A program made the position numbers and the translations under genes. Source: Coniochaeta sp. PMI_546 (lineage: Eukaryota; Ascomycota; Sordariomycetes; Coniochaetales; Coniochaetaceae). Taken from it: a DNA stretch of 64,000 nucleotides. Below, piece after piece: positions 12,649 through 23,966 of the stretch; position 1 is the stretch's first letter; each line of letters opens with the position of its first letter. The DNA lies in the NCBI GenBank assembly GCA_021432605.1, contig MU271158.1, forward strand, positions 496,001 to 560,000, given 5' to 3'. The notes under the pieces were generated by a model. The model saw only the letters and a list, made by a program, of their open reading frames with translations. It was not told the DNA's origin and did not search any database.

Positions 12649-14450
12649 CTACGGACTGGCCCAGCCGCCCGCAACATCGACCCACTCGGCCAGGCAGGAG
12701 CCCTCCTTACCCTCGACGTCGACAATGTCCGTGTCGCAGCGGCACCGGCAGCCCACGCCGTTCTCCTTGGGCGCGTCCCACTCGTCCCAGTAGCGGTCCT
12801 CCTCCAGTCTTTTGCGCTCGTCCGCCGTGGTCTTTTCTAGGTACGGATCGCGTGGCAGCTGGCGCGCCGGCGCGTTGGCGGGGCAGTGCTGGATGGTCGT
12901 GTGCCTGTAGCCGAAGTCGCGGAAGTAGTGGATGTCGCGCGGCGCGAGGAGGATGCCGGCCGCGAGGGAGTGGATTGGTGCGTCACCCCACTGTTGGAAA
13001 GGACGATTGGTTAGCTTGATTTTTGCAAATACAGACGAGATCGACCAGGAAATCGGAAAACATACCCGCTCCATCCAGAAACCGCCGCTCTTGTCCATCA
13101 TCTGGAAGAAATCCTCATACTCCTTGCTCCGGAAGAAGCTCAGGCGCGCAATCTCAAAGTTGGACCAGAAATGGCACATGTTGTACTTCTCCCCCTCCAT
13201 CGCGTCGGAGTCGATCTCGGGCAGGTTGGTGCGGCCCGGTTCGCTGCGCAGAATCTCCTCCGGAAGAGGCGGCTTGTAGTTGGGATCGTCCTCGGGCAGC
13301 TCCTCCTCCTTCTCCGGCTGCGGCTCGGTAAACATCTCCCACAGACCTTGTGAGGTGATGTTGTTCAGACGCTTGTATGCCGAGGCGTAGCGGAAGATGT
13401 TGGGCACTGTCTCCTTGAGTTCCTTGACAGCGATGGTGAAGCCGTATGTCTTGTTATTGTCGATCATGGCCAGGAATGGATCACTAGACAGAGGTAGGTT
13501 AACAAAGTTTGCCAAGTCAGTGCGGTGGGACGAGGACGTACTAGGTGATGTCGCAGAAGTACTTGATCTCGGGCTCCAGACGCCAGTACCACTCGTACTT
13601 CGCAAGCAGGGGGTGCTTGTAGAAAAAACTACAACCCGTTAGTACGCTATTCATGCGCAAGAGATTTGAGAAGGAGACGACATACCCAGAATAGAAGCGG
13701 CACATGGCATGGTAGCTTTCCAGTCCGCCGTACATGACGGCAGCATCGCCTTGCTTGGCAATGCCCTCCTTCCACACCTTAGGGTCAAGCCAGTCGGGGT
13801 ATCCCCACATGTCATGATCGACTTTGCCAAACTCCACCGTGCCAGACGTATAGTTTTGCACAGTCTCCTTGAAGGTCGAGTTGAACTCCCCGTCGTTGAG
13901 GAAGACGTACGGGTAGTGGTACCAGCGGTTGAAGTGTCGCTCGATGGACTTGATCGACTGGATAACACCGTCCAACTCCTTGTTTCGTGCGAGGACAACG
14001 AACGCACCATTGGCCCGTGGTCTGCTGGTGTCCGGTTCGAGGCATCCTGACACGAATACCTTGTCGTGCTCTTCGCTGATTTTTCTGTTTGAAGGGCATG
14101 AGGTTAGCTCTTATCAGCCACTAGACAGAACATCCAAGGGGATGTGGTTGATATGCATACCTTATGGCAGGCGGCGCACCAGCGGGCATTAGTATCCTGC
14201 CTGGCGAGGAAGGATGTCTGACAAACAACACCAGGATGAGGATGATGACAATGCAGGGAAAGAGAATGACAACACCCAGCGGAACAGAGATGCTGGAGTT
14301 CCCTCTTAACCTCAACGGCCTCCGGAAAAATGCCAGGCGTGAGGCTAGTGTGTTTGGCCGTGGTTTTACATCTCGACGCTTCTCGTCTGCTGTTGGAAGT
14401 TGGGCAGTCCCTTTTGCGACGAGCCTTCTGGCTCTGTGGAACAGATCCAT
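12649..14450 (-). CDS. Alpha-1,2-mannosyltransferase, GT15 (KRE2/MNT1/KTR) family
   Basis: Type II Golgi membrane enzyme that adds alpha-1,2-mannose from GDP-mannose to O- and N-linked glycans. Exons on the minus strand: 14,450-14,161, 14,084-13,686, 13,628-13,542, 13,483-13,066, 12,990-12,649; 511 residues. A short basic cytosolic tail precedes one membrane span (about residues 55-78, SVPLGVVILFPCIVIILILV). The luminal domain starts near RANGAFVVLARNKELDG and includes HYPYVFLNDGEF, FYSGFFYKHPLL, EWYWRLEPEIKYFCDITYD, NKTYGFTIAVKE and CHFWSNFEIA; the Glu of the last motif is the catalytic residue proposed for Kre2. Intron 2 (13,685-13,629) is 57 nt, a multiple of three, and has no stop, so retention would insert 19 residues. 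NKTYGFTIAVKELKETVPNI hints at the KTR4 branch, but this is not certain. Confidence 0.93.
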
Positions 14451-16180
14451 CTTTGGTGGTCCTAGTGCGTGGTTGTGATCGACGAGGGCGCCTGGTGTCG
14501 ATGACGAAAGTCACGCACACCTGTGAAGCTTCGAGGATATCAGAAAGGGGGTAAGGGATACAGGTAGCGTAGATGTACGACTCAAGTTGTCGCAGATTAT
14601 CAGTCGCCGAACAGTAGCCGAATAGTATTAAGGTACTGAGTATGCTGGGCAAGGAACGAGTGCCGATGCTAGTCTCAGATCGCCGAGTGGTCCGTATCCA
14701 GAGCCAGGGCAACTAACGAGTGGCAGGGAATATGTCTCCCAGAGTCGTCGAGTCGTGGAGGAAGGCGTTGCCGGGGCTCGGCTCTGATGAAACTCGATGT
14801 TGGACGAAAAGGGTTGGATGAGGGCCGGCGGCTCGCCTGTCCTTCACCTGTCCTTCAGCCGGATATTGCAACGGGCCGCGTCAGAGGTGCAGCGATGCAG
14901 TTGATCGGCCGCGCTGTTGCAGCAGAGATATGCTCGGGGAGGAGCAGCAATGGCGGAAAGTGCGTGCAGTTCGTACAGTCAGTGCAGTCGGTAGACGACA
15001 CCTACGGCCGGAGACATCAAAGCAGGACCAGCACGCTATTGTGGAAACCGGCAAGGTGGGACGACGGGATTGATGTCGTTCCTGCGGTTAACTGTGACTG
15101 ATCTGATGAGATTGGGTAACGGATGTGTATATCGAACCCGGACTTTTCGTCTTTGCGGGCCAGAGGGACGGAGGAATTAGGTTGAGGAAGATGGGATGGT
15201 GGTTCCTGAGTAATGTCGACATTCAGGATACGTAGGTACTGCCCTCCAGGTGCGTTGGAAAGGAGCTTCTTGGCCCCGGGAGCGTCGTGGCCACACTGTC
15301 GAATCGCTTGCAGAAATTGTTAGGTGAGATTGAGGAGCCACAGCCCCACATCGACCGGAGAGGGTACAGTGGTACGTATTCAGTGGACCACTGTGGCTGA
15401 CTGTTTGGACCAATGGTATGCTCTTATCCTTGATTGCCGAAGAGAGTCGCCAATTAGAGTTCGGTACTGTTCATGCTAAATCAAGATTCGTCGCTGGTCC
15501 CAACATACAACCCCCTTTCAACGTTTGCGGTGCCTGGTACCTGACTCAAGGGTCTCGACCAACAAACTTCATGTGAGAGTGGTAGGTAGCCATCATTTCG
15601 TTTACCCGTTCTTATGTACAGACAAGAGTGTATCATGGCCTACACAAGGCCATAGCTACTGCACTCATCCTCTGGCGTCTTGGAACTCCCGGAGCGTGAC
15701 TCTACCTTGGGTAAGTGCGATGTGCAATGACGCGACTTCGTAGGGAATCTTCAGGTTGTGGCGACTCTTGCACACAGAGATGCCAAGGCTCAGACTCTAG
15801 ATAGATTCCTACGATAGACACCGGAAAGAGTTGGCTATCGCTCTCTCGAAGAAATAGATATACTCCGCCCCGAGGCTGCCCCTGCTCGTGATGCAGCCAA
15901 AGTCTCGGTGCGAGGCGAGGCAACTGCGATCAGTGCTTGTCTCTGCCTCACGCGCAGAAAGATACACAGAAGAATTTATTAACTATTTCTAAGGCTGAAC
16001 TGAGGAAGGATGACACGGTAGTTGGCCCCCGAAATTTACCTCTTGTTGTCGCGCAATGTAAGAACCTCGCGAACATCAAAACCCTAGCTTCGCGGCAAAG
16101 CATCCACGGTCCACAGCAGCTTTCTCTTCGTATCGGCATCCAGTATCGCCTGTTTTCAGTATTCGTATCACGCCCGTGCC
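14451..16180. other. Divergent intergenic region
   Basis: Lies between the 5' end of the mannosyltransferase (-) and the orphan gene (+), and presumably contains both promoters. I see only short, unconvincing open frames. Confidence 0.6.
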
Positions 16181-17848
16181 ATGGAAGAACGACATCTCCC
16201 TTACGATGATCCGGCATTGGACACCAAGTTCTTCGCTGTCTTGTATGCCCTGGATGTCGTCCACTCTACCCCGATGATCTGTCACGAGCACAAGCAGCAC
16301 ATCCTTCGGTTAATCCTCTACGGCAGATAGCACCCGCCGGCGATCCCCTTAGAGGACACAGTACGGTCCCTGGGCTTGCTGGACGACACCAGACCGTCCT
16401 GCTTGTCGCGCGTCGAGTCCGTTTTCAAGGAACACCGTCCCAAGTGGTACAGAAGAAACTTCGTCACCACAACATCATCACCCGAACAAGGGAGAGACAT
16501 CAGCAATGGAGGCCTCGTACGGTTCTGGCACCGACGCCGGGATTACGAGGACATGATGGAGATGCTCCTTGACCTAGTCCGTGGTCTGCCACAATGCTGC
16601 CCTTCGGTTCCTCAAGACAGACTCACAATAACCCAATCAATGCTTTGGTTTGCTCTCAACGGCCTCGGCTACGGTGAGAGGGACCTCCTTGGCGGGAAGA
16701 ATATACGGCAGTTCTTGTACACCATGAAGAACGTGCTGGACAATTATCTCCAGCACGTTCCAGGCGGGCCATGTCATTGTCCGCTCATGAGAGTCATGTA
16801 CGAGAACGTCTACGAGTACGACCAGAACCACGAGGATGGCGGCTTGCCATGGATTTATAACACTGTCGTTCGGATAGTGTTGGAGCACTGCGTCTCTCAG
16901 CGTGTACGTCGCGTCCTGCTCCAACCAGGTCGATACGAAGGATCAAAGTTCATGGAGAATTCAATCGAGGATCTCGTTGAAGTCTGGAGCCGGGACGATG
17001 TTCAGAGTGAACTTGCCGAGTTGCTCTCGCAGTACATGGCAGTTAAAGAACGAGAGTTCCAACAATTCCAGACAGAGGATCCACTGCCCACCGTGAGCAA
17101 ACAAGAGCATTGCCCTTTCCAGCAAGAGATTCCGTTCCAGCATCAACGGTATTACAACCAACAAGTTCGTTTCAATCAGCAAGTTCCTAGCTGGCCTGGA
17201 AGAGTGGAGTCAGACCCCATATGGCGCGCGTGTATGCTGGCGACGGGCTTGGTAACGACTTTCGATCTCACCATGGATGGTGCACCACTGCAAGTCGGTA
17301 CTTGCGCGGAATGGATGGCGAGATTAGCTTCTGTACAGGAGCGTGCATATCTATCCAAAGTATGCCCCCTATTGGATGGAGACCAGAGGCGCGACCCAGA
17401 TGATCACCGGGAGGAGAAAGGAGTAAATGGATACGAGGAAGAGAATACAGTTCAGGAGGAAGCTCACCGGAGGCACGATCAAGATGAGCACCAGGAGCAG
17501 AATGAGGAGAATGGCAACGAGGAAGGAAATACTGTTCAGGAGGGAGATCGCCGGCAGGAAGACGTTGAGGAAGAGGAGAAGCGCGAGGAGAAGGGTCTCG
17601 ACGCTGAAACCAAAGCGATTAAAGAGTGTAAAGAGGGAGATTGTCAGCCCACAGCCGAAACCAAGCTGTCATGGGCGGACATGATGGACGAGAGCGATCA
17701 ATCCGCGGAAGATGACCGGCAGCGGCAAATCAAAGAAGTAGAGGAAGAGAGGGTAGAAGAACATGGTCAGGATAATCTGAAAGTTCAACGCCCGTGGAGA
17801 AGCCGGACAGTTCTGGCATTCCTACAAAGGCAGACACAAGTCGTGTAA
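16181..17848 (+). CDS. Orphan charged protein; open frame split by an in-frame TAG
   Basis: Function unknown. From the ATG at 16,181 the frame reads a convincing protein (LDTKFFAVLYALDVV, then HEHKQHILRLILYGR), meets TAG at 16,328-16,330, and continues in the same frame (LEDTVRSLGLLDDTRPSCLS) as a 506-codon stretch to TAA at 17,846. The next ATG after the TAG is only at 16,553, so an ATG-started product would be 431 residues. Both sides of the TAG look coding. Residues after about 330 are strongly acidic/basic low-complexity repeats (two EEGNTVQE/EEENTVQE units), followed by a conserved-looking SWADMMDES. Explanations are a nonsense mutation (recent pseudogene), a sequencing error, stop read-through (the following CAC is not a strong context), or a 150-nt intron from GTATGC at 16,243 to CAG at 16,392, which keeps phase but lacks a clear branch site. 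Confidence 0.5.
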
Positions 17849-18194
17849 TGAAGAGCGTTGCTAGAGATAGGTAAGGTGGTAGGGCACACTTGGGTGGAGA
17901 GGGGGGGTGGATAGTGTATCCGGCTGGTGTTGTCGCGCAAATATGAACGGCGGCGTGGGCCGTTGAATCAGGCATCGTAGATCAGGTGTAACGTCGTAGC
18001 GAGTATATAATAACAGCGCTGATTTGGAGCATTACTCAACTAGTCCACTAGCATTGTACGTGCTACGGTTCCACTACATGGCGCGATGGCTGGAGATGCA
18101 TGGCATACACCGTACGGAGTATGCACATAGCACCCGTTGTCACTTCAGCCCAGCAACAACGAAGGCGATATTCCATCTCATCCTACACAACTAC
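17849..18194. other. Convergent intergenic region
   Basis: Short 3' flank between the orphan gene (+) and the SDR gene (-). Nothing else was seen. Confidence 0.6.
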
Positions 18195-19262
18195 TTACTC
18201 ATTCTTGCCCGACTTCTTCAGCTGCTCCCTCTCCTCCTCCCTCAGCCCACTCATAATCTTCAAGAACAGCCTCTCCCTGATCCAGGCAGGCATCAGCTCC
18301 ACGCCCAGGACCTGCTGCAACGCATGTCCCCAGTACGGCACGCACTCGGGCCGTCCACAACCGACCCTCCCCAGCGCAGCGTGCGCAAACGTCCTCGCAT
18401 CCGGCACCAGCAAGCTCGGCTCCGTCTTCTGGTGCGAGACATCCGTCACCCTCCCGGTCCGCATGCCAATGACCTCGACGTCGCGGCCCTCAAGCCTCAT
18501 GTCCCGCGCCACGCACCCGGCCAAGCTCATGACGAAACTCTTGGAGGGGCCATAGGAGGACAGGAAGGGGAGACCGTTGTCGGCCAGGGAGCCGATGGCG
18601 ATGACCAGTGCGGGCGAGCTGCGCGCCAGGGTTGGGATGAGGTGGGAGAGGAGGTGTAGTGGGAAGAGGGCGTTGAGGGAGACGTTTGCCGTTATGTCTG
18701 CAGTGGGTATCTCGTCCAAGGTCCGGTAGACCGGGTACGGAGCACCGCCGGCATTGGACACCAGGACCGTCAGGTGTATGTCGGACAGCGACTCGACGAT
18801 GGAGTCGAAGTCCACGGCACCGGATGGCAGACCGCTGTCCTTCTGCTCCAGACAGTTCACGCACGCCACACGTCCAGCGTCGACCCTGAGAGTGCGGAAG
18901 TGGCGCCCCGGATGCGCAGCCCGCAGCTCACTCTCGACTGCCGCCAGCTTGGTCGGGTTCCGTCCATGGACGACGATGTTGAAGCCGCGGCTGGCCAGCT
19001 CGTGAGCGAAGGCCTTACCGATGCCGTCTGTGGCGCCTGTCACAAGAGCCCATGGCTCCTTCCCGTCAGGAGAAGGGTGGAGGTAGCGGTGGAGCTTTGA
19101 TGGTTTGAGGTAAAAGTAGGTGAAGTCAAGGATGCTGTAAGCAGCTTTGGCGGCCGTGAGGAAGCCAAGCGCAGTCAGAATGGCTGTGGGGGCCGATGAG
19201 GTGGTCCACCATTGGCCGAGCGGTCGAAGGAACTGCGAAGGATTCGGAATTGAGTTTGCCAT
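18195..19262 (-). CDS. Short-chain dehydrogenase, 3-ketoacyl-CoA reductase-like (Ifa38/17-beta-HSD12 type)
   Basis: Probable ER-membrane NADPH-dependent reductase of 355 residues in a single exon. A hydrophobic N-terminal segment (about residues 22-50, APTAILTALGFLTAAKAAYS) is followed by the classical SDR fold: cofactor loop TGATDGIGKAFA, basic residues after beta-2 (VVHGRNPTKL, which favours NADPH), the NAG motif in VSNAGGAP, catalytic Ser in IGSLADNG, and YGPSK with the catalytic Tyr and Lys. Membrane anchor, HGRNPxKL and order of motifs match the family that reduces 3-ketoacyl-CoA in very-long-chain fatty acid elongation. It appears more divergent than a housekeeping Ifa38, so a paralogue with another lipid or steroid substrate is possible. 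The start is the ATG at 19,262; the frame stays open upstream without another ATG. Confidence 0.85.
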   Translation of the reverse strand: MANSIPNPSQFLRPLGQWWTTSSAPTAILTALGFLTAAKAAYSILDFTYFYLKPSKLHRYLHPSPDGKEPWALVTGATDGIGKAFAHELASRGFNIVVHGRNPTKLAAVESELRAAHPGRHFRTLRVDAGRVACVNCLEQKDSGLPSGAVDFDSIVESLSDIHLTVLVSNAGGAPYPVYRTLDEIPTADITANVSLNALFPLHLLSHLIPTLARSSPALVIAIGSLADNGLPFLSSYGPSKSFVMSLAGCVARDMRLEGRDVEVIGMRTGRVTDVSHQKTEPSLLVPDARTFAHAALGRVGCGRPECVPYWGHALQQVLGVELMPAWIRERLFLKIMSGLREEEREQLKKSGKNE

Positions 19263-20312
19263 GATGAATTGTTTACGGTTTCTCCTGATGCCAGACGATG
19301 TTTGTCTTGGAATACAAAACAAGATTCAATATATGTGATGACATACCGGGATTTCGGCAACATTAAGGCAGAGAGACAGGAACCGGACTCCAATCTCCGC
19401 GCTAGGCTTGCTTCGGTTGGCATGTTACGGTGACATGGCATTGACGGCATCAATGATGCAAGGGGCGTACATTAAATGGATGCTTTGACCTACTAAACAG
19501 GACATATTCTGTACGAATCCGAATACAGCACGAAAGCTGCTCCAGAGCTTTGAGAAGTTTCCAATGCAGAAAGACATGTTAGGTAGGCTGAGAATCAGTA
19601 TTCCACAAGGTTACATCTAAGCGTGGTCGGCAGCTCTATCGTGGCCGGCGCCGGATGTGTCTAAGGGATATCTACGAAGCGAGAATGTCGAGAAACATCC
19701 TGCAGTCTTCTCCCTTAATTAAGGCCGTTCTTGTGGGTTGCTATGCGGTGCGATCCACCGGTAGATAATCACTGAACGGTGCAGAAGCTCTACCACCGCT
19801 AGGACAACCATCACCTCCTATACCTTACAGGCCAGTGGCTGCGGCATCAGTGCCGATCAGTTTCGAAGCACAACAGTCCGTCTAGTCACCATGACGGGGC
19901 ATCCGGGAGACTCGATCGCCCATCCATATGGTTCCTCGTGCTGGCCGTCTTTAGGATCAGGCCTGCTGCCACGTGTAGAGTCTCCCGAATCATGGAGGGT
20001 GATCGTGGAGTCGAGAGCGGAACTCGAATACCTCAATGACAAGACTCCTTTCGATGGACAATAATCCTTCTGCGCGCTACCTGGGGGACGCGTGCATATC
20101 ACCGAATCTTCGGTCGCTTGAGCTATGGTTCGGTGACTGATACCCGGAGGGCCTATCAGGCGGACAGAGATTAGAAGGAGGCAAAATTGTAGACGAAGTC
20201 CATGCAGACAAGCTTGCCGCCAAGTCGAGGTAGTCGGATACCGATCCCCAGAAAGCGTGGGATTCGCGAGAGTCGCGAGAAGTTGTTGTCTGTCCACCTG
20301 CTTCGCAGGCCA
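19263..20312. other. Intergenic region
   Basis: 5' flank of the SDR gene and 3' flank of the DUF4604 gene. No supported feature. Confidence 0.6.
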
Positions 20313-20855
20313 TCAGCCATCGTCGTCTCCAAAGCTAAGCTTGATCTTCTTAGCCTTCTTCTTCTTAGCTGGCGTAGCAGCCTTGACATCGCTGTCGCCA
20401 TTCTTGCTCGTGCCGGCCTTCCCCTCTGTCTTTTCACCTTCGCCATCGTCTGACCCGACCACTTTCCCGACCTTCCTCTTCTTCCCCGCTCCGATGCCAG
20501 CAAGCTTCTCCCTCTCCTTCATGGCCTCCTTATCCTTGCCCGCTGCGAGCTTCTCTCCGTCAGCCTGCTCCCCGTCTGCGTCCCCGGCTGTTTTGCTCTG
20601 GTCTGTCTCCCTCTCCGTGACCACGCCATCTGCGCCGACACTCAGACCCTGCACTACGTTGCCGTCATCGTCGACGACGAGCGGCGCGTCCTCGGCCTCT
20701 GCAGAGCCGGATCGCGGTTTGGCGTGCCGTCGATTGCGGACTAGGAGAGGGTCGGGACCGTCGTTGTTCGATGCTGCCTCGCCGCGGAGCCGTGCTAGGA
20801 AGGGCGGCAGAGTGGTGTCGTAGTGCAGGTTCTTGCCGGAGATCTTTTGTGACAT
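20313..20855 (-). CDS. DUF4604-family protein
   Basis: Small fungal/eukaryotic protein of unknown function, 180 residues, single exon. The N-terminus has the family signature: KNLHYDTTLPPFLARLRGEA, then GPDPLLVRNRRHAKPRS and EDAPLVVDDDGNVV. The rest is charged and probably disordered, with lysine clusters (GKKRKVGK and PAKKKKAKKIKLSFGDDD) that would serve as nuclear localisation signals. The start was set at the ATG at 20,855, because the extra upstream residues in this frame do not resemble the family. A nuclear role is inferred from composition only. Confidence 0.85.
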   Translation of the reverse strand: MSQKISGKNLHYDTTLPPFLARLRGEAASNNDGPDPLLVRNRRHAKPRSGSAEAEDAPLVVDDDGNVVQGLSVGADGVVTERETDQSKTAGDADGEQADGEKLAAGKDKEAMKEREKLAGIGAGKKRKVGKVVGSDDGEGEKTEGKAGTSKNGDSDVKAATPAKKKKAKKIKLSFGDDDG

Positions 20856-21428
20856 GGTGAAACACAGACTATTTCTGTTCCTACGCAAATCTATTTGTAA
20901 AGGAACGTCAATCTGTGCTTCGTACGCATTTGATGTCAAGCACAGATGGTTGTGAAAAGAGGTCGTTCCTCGAGTCAAGATGGTGGCCGCAGTTAAAAGT
21001 CCAGGCTAAGAAGTCTGACGTCGCGAGCGGCTAAAGCCGTCCCTCCAAAACCATAGGGCCCCGGAAGCTATGCCACCCCCAAGTGGGTACATAAAATACT
21101 GGAATCACTCATGAACCCAATAAGCTACGCTGTTACTTCTGTTTATGCCTCTTTGGCTTGACTACGGGTCGTTCTGATCTGGAGTGGGAGTTTCTCAACT
21201 CTAAATCAGTGCAGTGAAGCCGGTTGCCAGCCCATTGAGCTGCAAAGCATGGCTGATGATATCACACAATCGGGCAAAGTAACGCATAGCCATGCGAGGT
21301 CGACAACGTAAGATTTCTATACACCAGGCATTGCTTCTCGACGTAATTCTACAGGTCTCTCCCCCCGTCCGCTCCTACGAAACACCGTTCCACCCTCCTC
21401 TCCCATTATTCTCCAACCGGATCCACAT
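20856..21428. other. Intergenic region
   Basis: Lies between the DUF4604 gene promoter and the 3' end of COX4. No gene or repeat was recognised. Confidence 0.6.
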
Positions 21429-22323
21429 CTACCAGTACTGAGGCTTAACGTAGTCGGCAAAGGTCTTGGGGTCCTCGTGGCCGTGGTGATCGCCGTGTCC
21501 GTGATCGTGGTGGTCCTCCGCAGGTCCAACGTACTCCATCTTGTAGACGCTGCCGCACTCGGGGCATCGCTCGATAGGGCGCTTGCGGGACATCTAGAAG
21601 CGGATCAGTATCATGGACGTAAGATAGCCAGCTGCAGAGCAGTTATTGGCGGCAGGAGGAGCACACATACGCCGAGCCAGTGAACAATGTGAGAGTCGGC
21701 AGGCGAGCCGGTGCAGCCGGCATACTGCTCGTCGCCAGCGGAGCGAACGATGATGGGGTTATCGAGGGTGCCCCTGCGAGAAGCGTCCAGAGGCCTCATA
21801 TCGAAAATGTCGACGCCTTCCATCTTCCCGAGGATTTCGAGACGCTCGATACCGGTAGCCTGCTCGAGATCGGTGGGGACGGTGCCGGGGGCAGCACCAG
21901 GGCCGACGAGGTCATCGATAGTCTTGATGTCTAGGACCAGGATAATATGTCAGCTTCCATCCTAAACCTCGCCGTTGCACTCCTTTGAATATCCATCCAT
22001 TCCTCGAGGTCAATTGGCCAACCAAGCCGGGCGACTGTTTGATTTTGTTGGGTATCTTCATACCGGCAAGAGTCTGAATCTTCTGCTGAGGCGTCTTGTG
22101 TTCGCTGACGGCGTCGCCTAGTTACACGTGTAAAGTCAGCAAAGAGAGCTCTCAATGCTCAATGGCCAGCGCCCGGGGAGCAGGGCATGTTCCATGAGCT
22201 TTGTGATAAGGAGGCAGCTCTCTTACGGCGGACGACAGTGGTCGCGATGCTGCGACGGAGGACCGGCGACGAGGAGGCGGCAGCCCGGCGGGCGACGGAG
22301 ACGGCAGATCGCTGCAAGAACAT
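21429..22323 (-). CDS. cox4: Cytochrome c oxidase subunit 4 (zinc-binding, mammalian COX5B type)
   Basis: Nuclear-encoded matrix-side subunit of mitochondrial complex IV. Exons on the minus strand: 22,323-22,227, 22,117-22,064, 21,930-21,671, 21,593-21,429, giving 191 residues with all phases consistent. The first exon is a textbook presequence (MFLQRSAVSVARRAAA, Arg-rich with no acidic residues). The mature part has PGTVPTDLEQATGIERLE and IFDMRPLDASRRGTLDNPI. The zinc site is C-x7-H (CTGSPADSH) followed by CPEC, the same spacing as the Cys-His-Cys-Cys ligands of yeast Cox4. A histidine-rich tail (HHDHGHGDHHGH) follows. Upstream are a CCAATTGG palindrome and two CACGTG boxes. Confidence 0.95.
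22122..22133. promoter_or_regulatory. TTACACGTGTAA palindrome inside COX4 intron 1
   Basis: Perfect 12-nt palindrome centred on an E-box, just before the 3' splice site of intron 1. The same 12-mer is found at 27,578-27,589. It may be an intronic regulatory site or part of a dispersed motif. Confidence 0.35.
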
Positions 22324-23966
22324 TTTGTGCGGGATTCAATCGCGGTTTGGAGTGGAGAGGTATCGTCGTCGGTGTTTGTTGGATTGAAAGGTGACGCAGA
22401 GGGAATTCGGGATTTGACGATTTGACGATGGTCTGATTTGACGAGCCGAGCAGCCAGAGGTGCTTACCCAATTGGGATAGCTAACCGAGGGAGTCACGTG
22501 CAAACCCACGTGTCGCCTCCTTTCATCACCATGCTTGCTATCAGGTGCTTGCAAGTTGCAATGCCATGTAGCTCCGACATGTTGGGCAGTTTCTGATGGT
22601 AGATGCAAGCTCTGGGGTCTGGTTAGCTGATGCTTCGATCACGATCATGAGGAATATGGAGGCCAGACTGGCAGTACTGTTACTATCACAACGCAGGTTC
22701 ATCGCATATGCCATGCACACCACAATATGGTCACATGGCAACGAGGCATCATAGCGGACTCGAACTAGTTCTTTTAATCACTGCATCTCCAATTAGGAAG
22801 CTCGAGCGACACTTTCGATGCCGCGGAGCATCTTGAGAGACGTGGCATACACCTGCTACACTACTCCACACTTAGCGAATAGGACATCCTCCTCGTCATG
22901 TTGGGGAGCACTGTGGCCTTAGCCGACTTTGCGTCGGACCCAGTGCCGGCTTCGTTCTACAGACCTCTCGCTGCATTACCTAGCTCCAGTGTGAGCTTCT
23001 TCTCGGTTTCCTGGGAGGGGCTTCTGACGTTTTAACGGTCTCGTGACTCCCTTATGACTGGCAGGACAAGCCGAATCCTCCCTTTGTCTAAGAGATCGGA
23101 TAGCCTTCTAGTGCCTCTAGCACAAGCTTAAGTGATATCGGGATACGGCTGATCGAAATGATGACTTGCTGAAACAGGGAGGCCTACCCGTCAGGTACAG
23201 GATGCTCCCCTACGCTCTTCGAAACTCTGCAGTCTATAGCCAGAAAGCCAAGTCAACATCTGATCTGAAGAAGTGGAATAAAGTGCAGAAGCGCTTATAT
23301 CCAACACTCAACTGCCGGAGCTGTGGTGACGCAGCAAATTAACCACTGTTAGTAGTTAAAGAGAGACATAAGCTGGTGATTCCTAGACACCGTGTTGCTC
23401 GATTCGCTCCCTGGACTAGAACAGGTAGAGAATGTGACTGCGCGCGACTTACCTGGCTGCCATTGCCCACTGCGCGAGGCTTGAATGTGACTTAGAGTCA
23501 AAACATACTTCAGGTACCGATTGCCCCGAGGTTGATCTCATTGTATCAATTCGGATGTGAGTGTAAAGGCTGGATGGAAGCCAACCTATGATCGTCCTAT
23601 GATCAGCCTGGGCGAATAGAAAATGACATGACCAACATTATAACACAGAGGCAGAAAAGACAAGCTGTTGGCATTTCAAACCCTGTACATCGAGATTATG
23701 GTAGCTACAACTTCAAGCAGGGAGATGTGAGGACCTTGCCCGTCTGTTTATCAGAAACTACATCTCTTCGCGTAGAGTAGAAGACTCACGGATGCCTGAC
23801 ATTGAAGTAGCTGAAAGCAACCGAGACCGAACAGAGGTAATGCTAGCTTGCATTAAACAATATATTCCAGTTGTATGTTTACGTCTATCCCATGATACCA
23901 AGTGCGTGTTCTCGTGAGAGACCACTCATGCAACCCATGCCGAATCCATCTACATCGCACAAGCCC
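22324..23966. other. Intergenic region
   Basis: COX4 promoter, then about 1.4 kb without long open frames up to the 3' end of the thioesterase gene. I looked for repeats and tRNA boxes and saw none. Confidence 0.6.
22464..22512. promoter_or_regulatory. CCAAT palindrome and twin E-boxes upstream of COX4
   Basis: CCAATTGG lies at about 22,469-22,476, and two CACGTG boxes lie at 22,495-22,500 and 22,507-22,512, 170-190 nt upstream of the COX4 ATG. CCAAT (Hap complex) and CACGTG (bHLH or bZIP) sites are common in promoters of fungal respiratory genes. Use at this site is inferred. Confidence 0.5.

Noticed and set aside
8973-14450. Self-resistance dehydratase within a secondary-metabolite cluster (AstD-like)
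   Set aside because: The neighbours are a Myb-type protein and a mannosyltransferase; no terpene cyclase, PKS, NRPS, P450 or transporter is in the window.
18024-18659. 211-codon open frame on the plus strand
   Set aside because: Antisense shadow of the SDR coding sequence.
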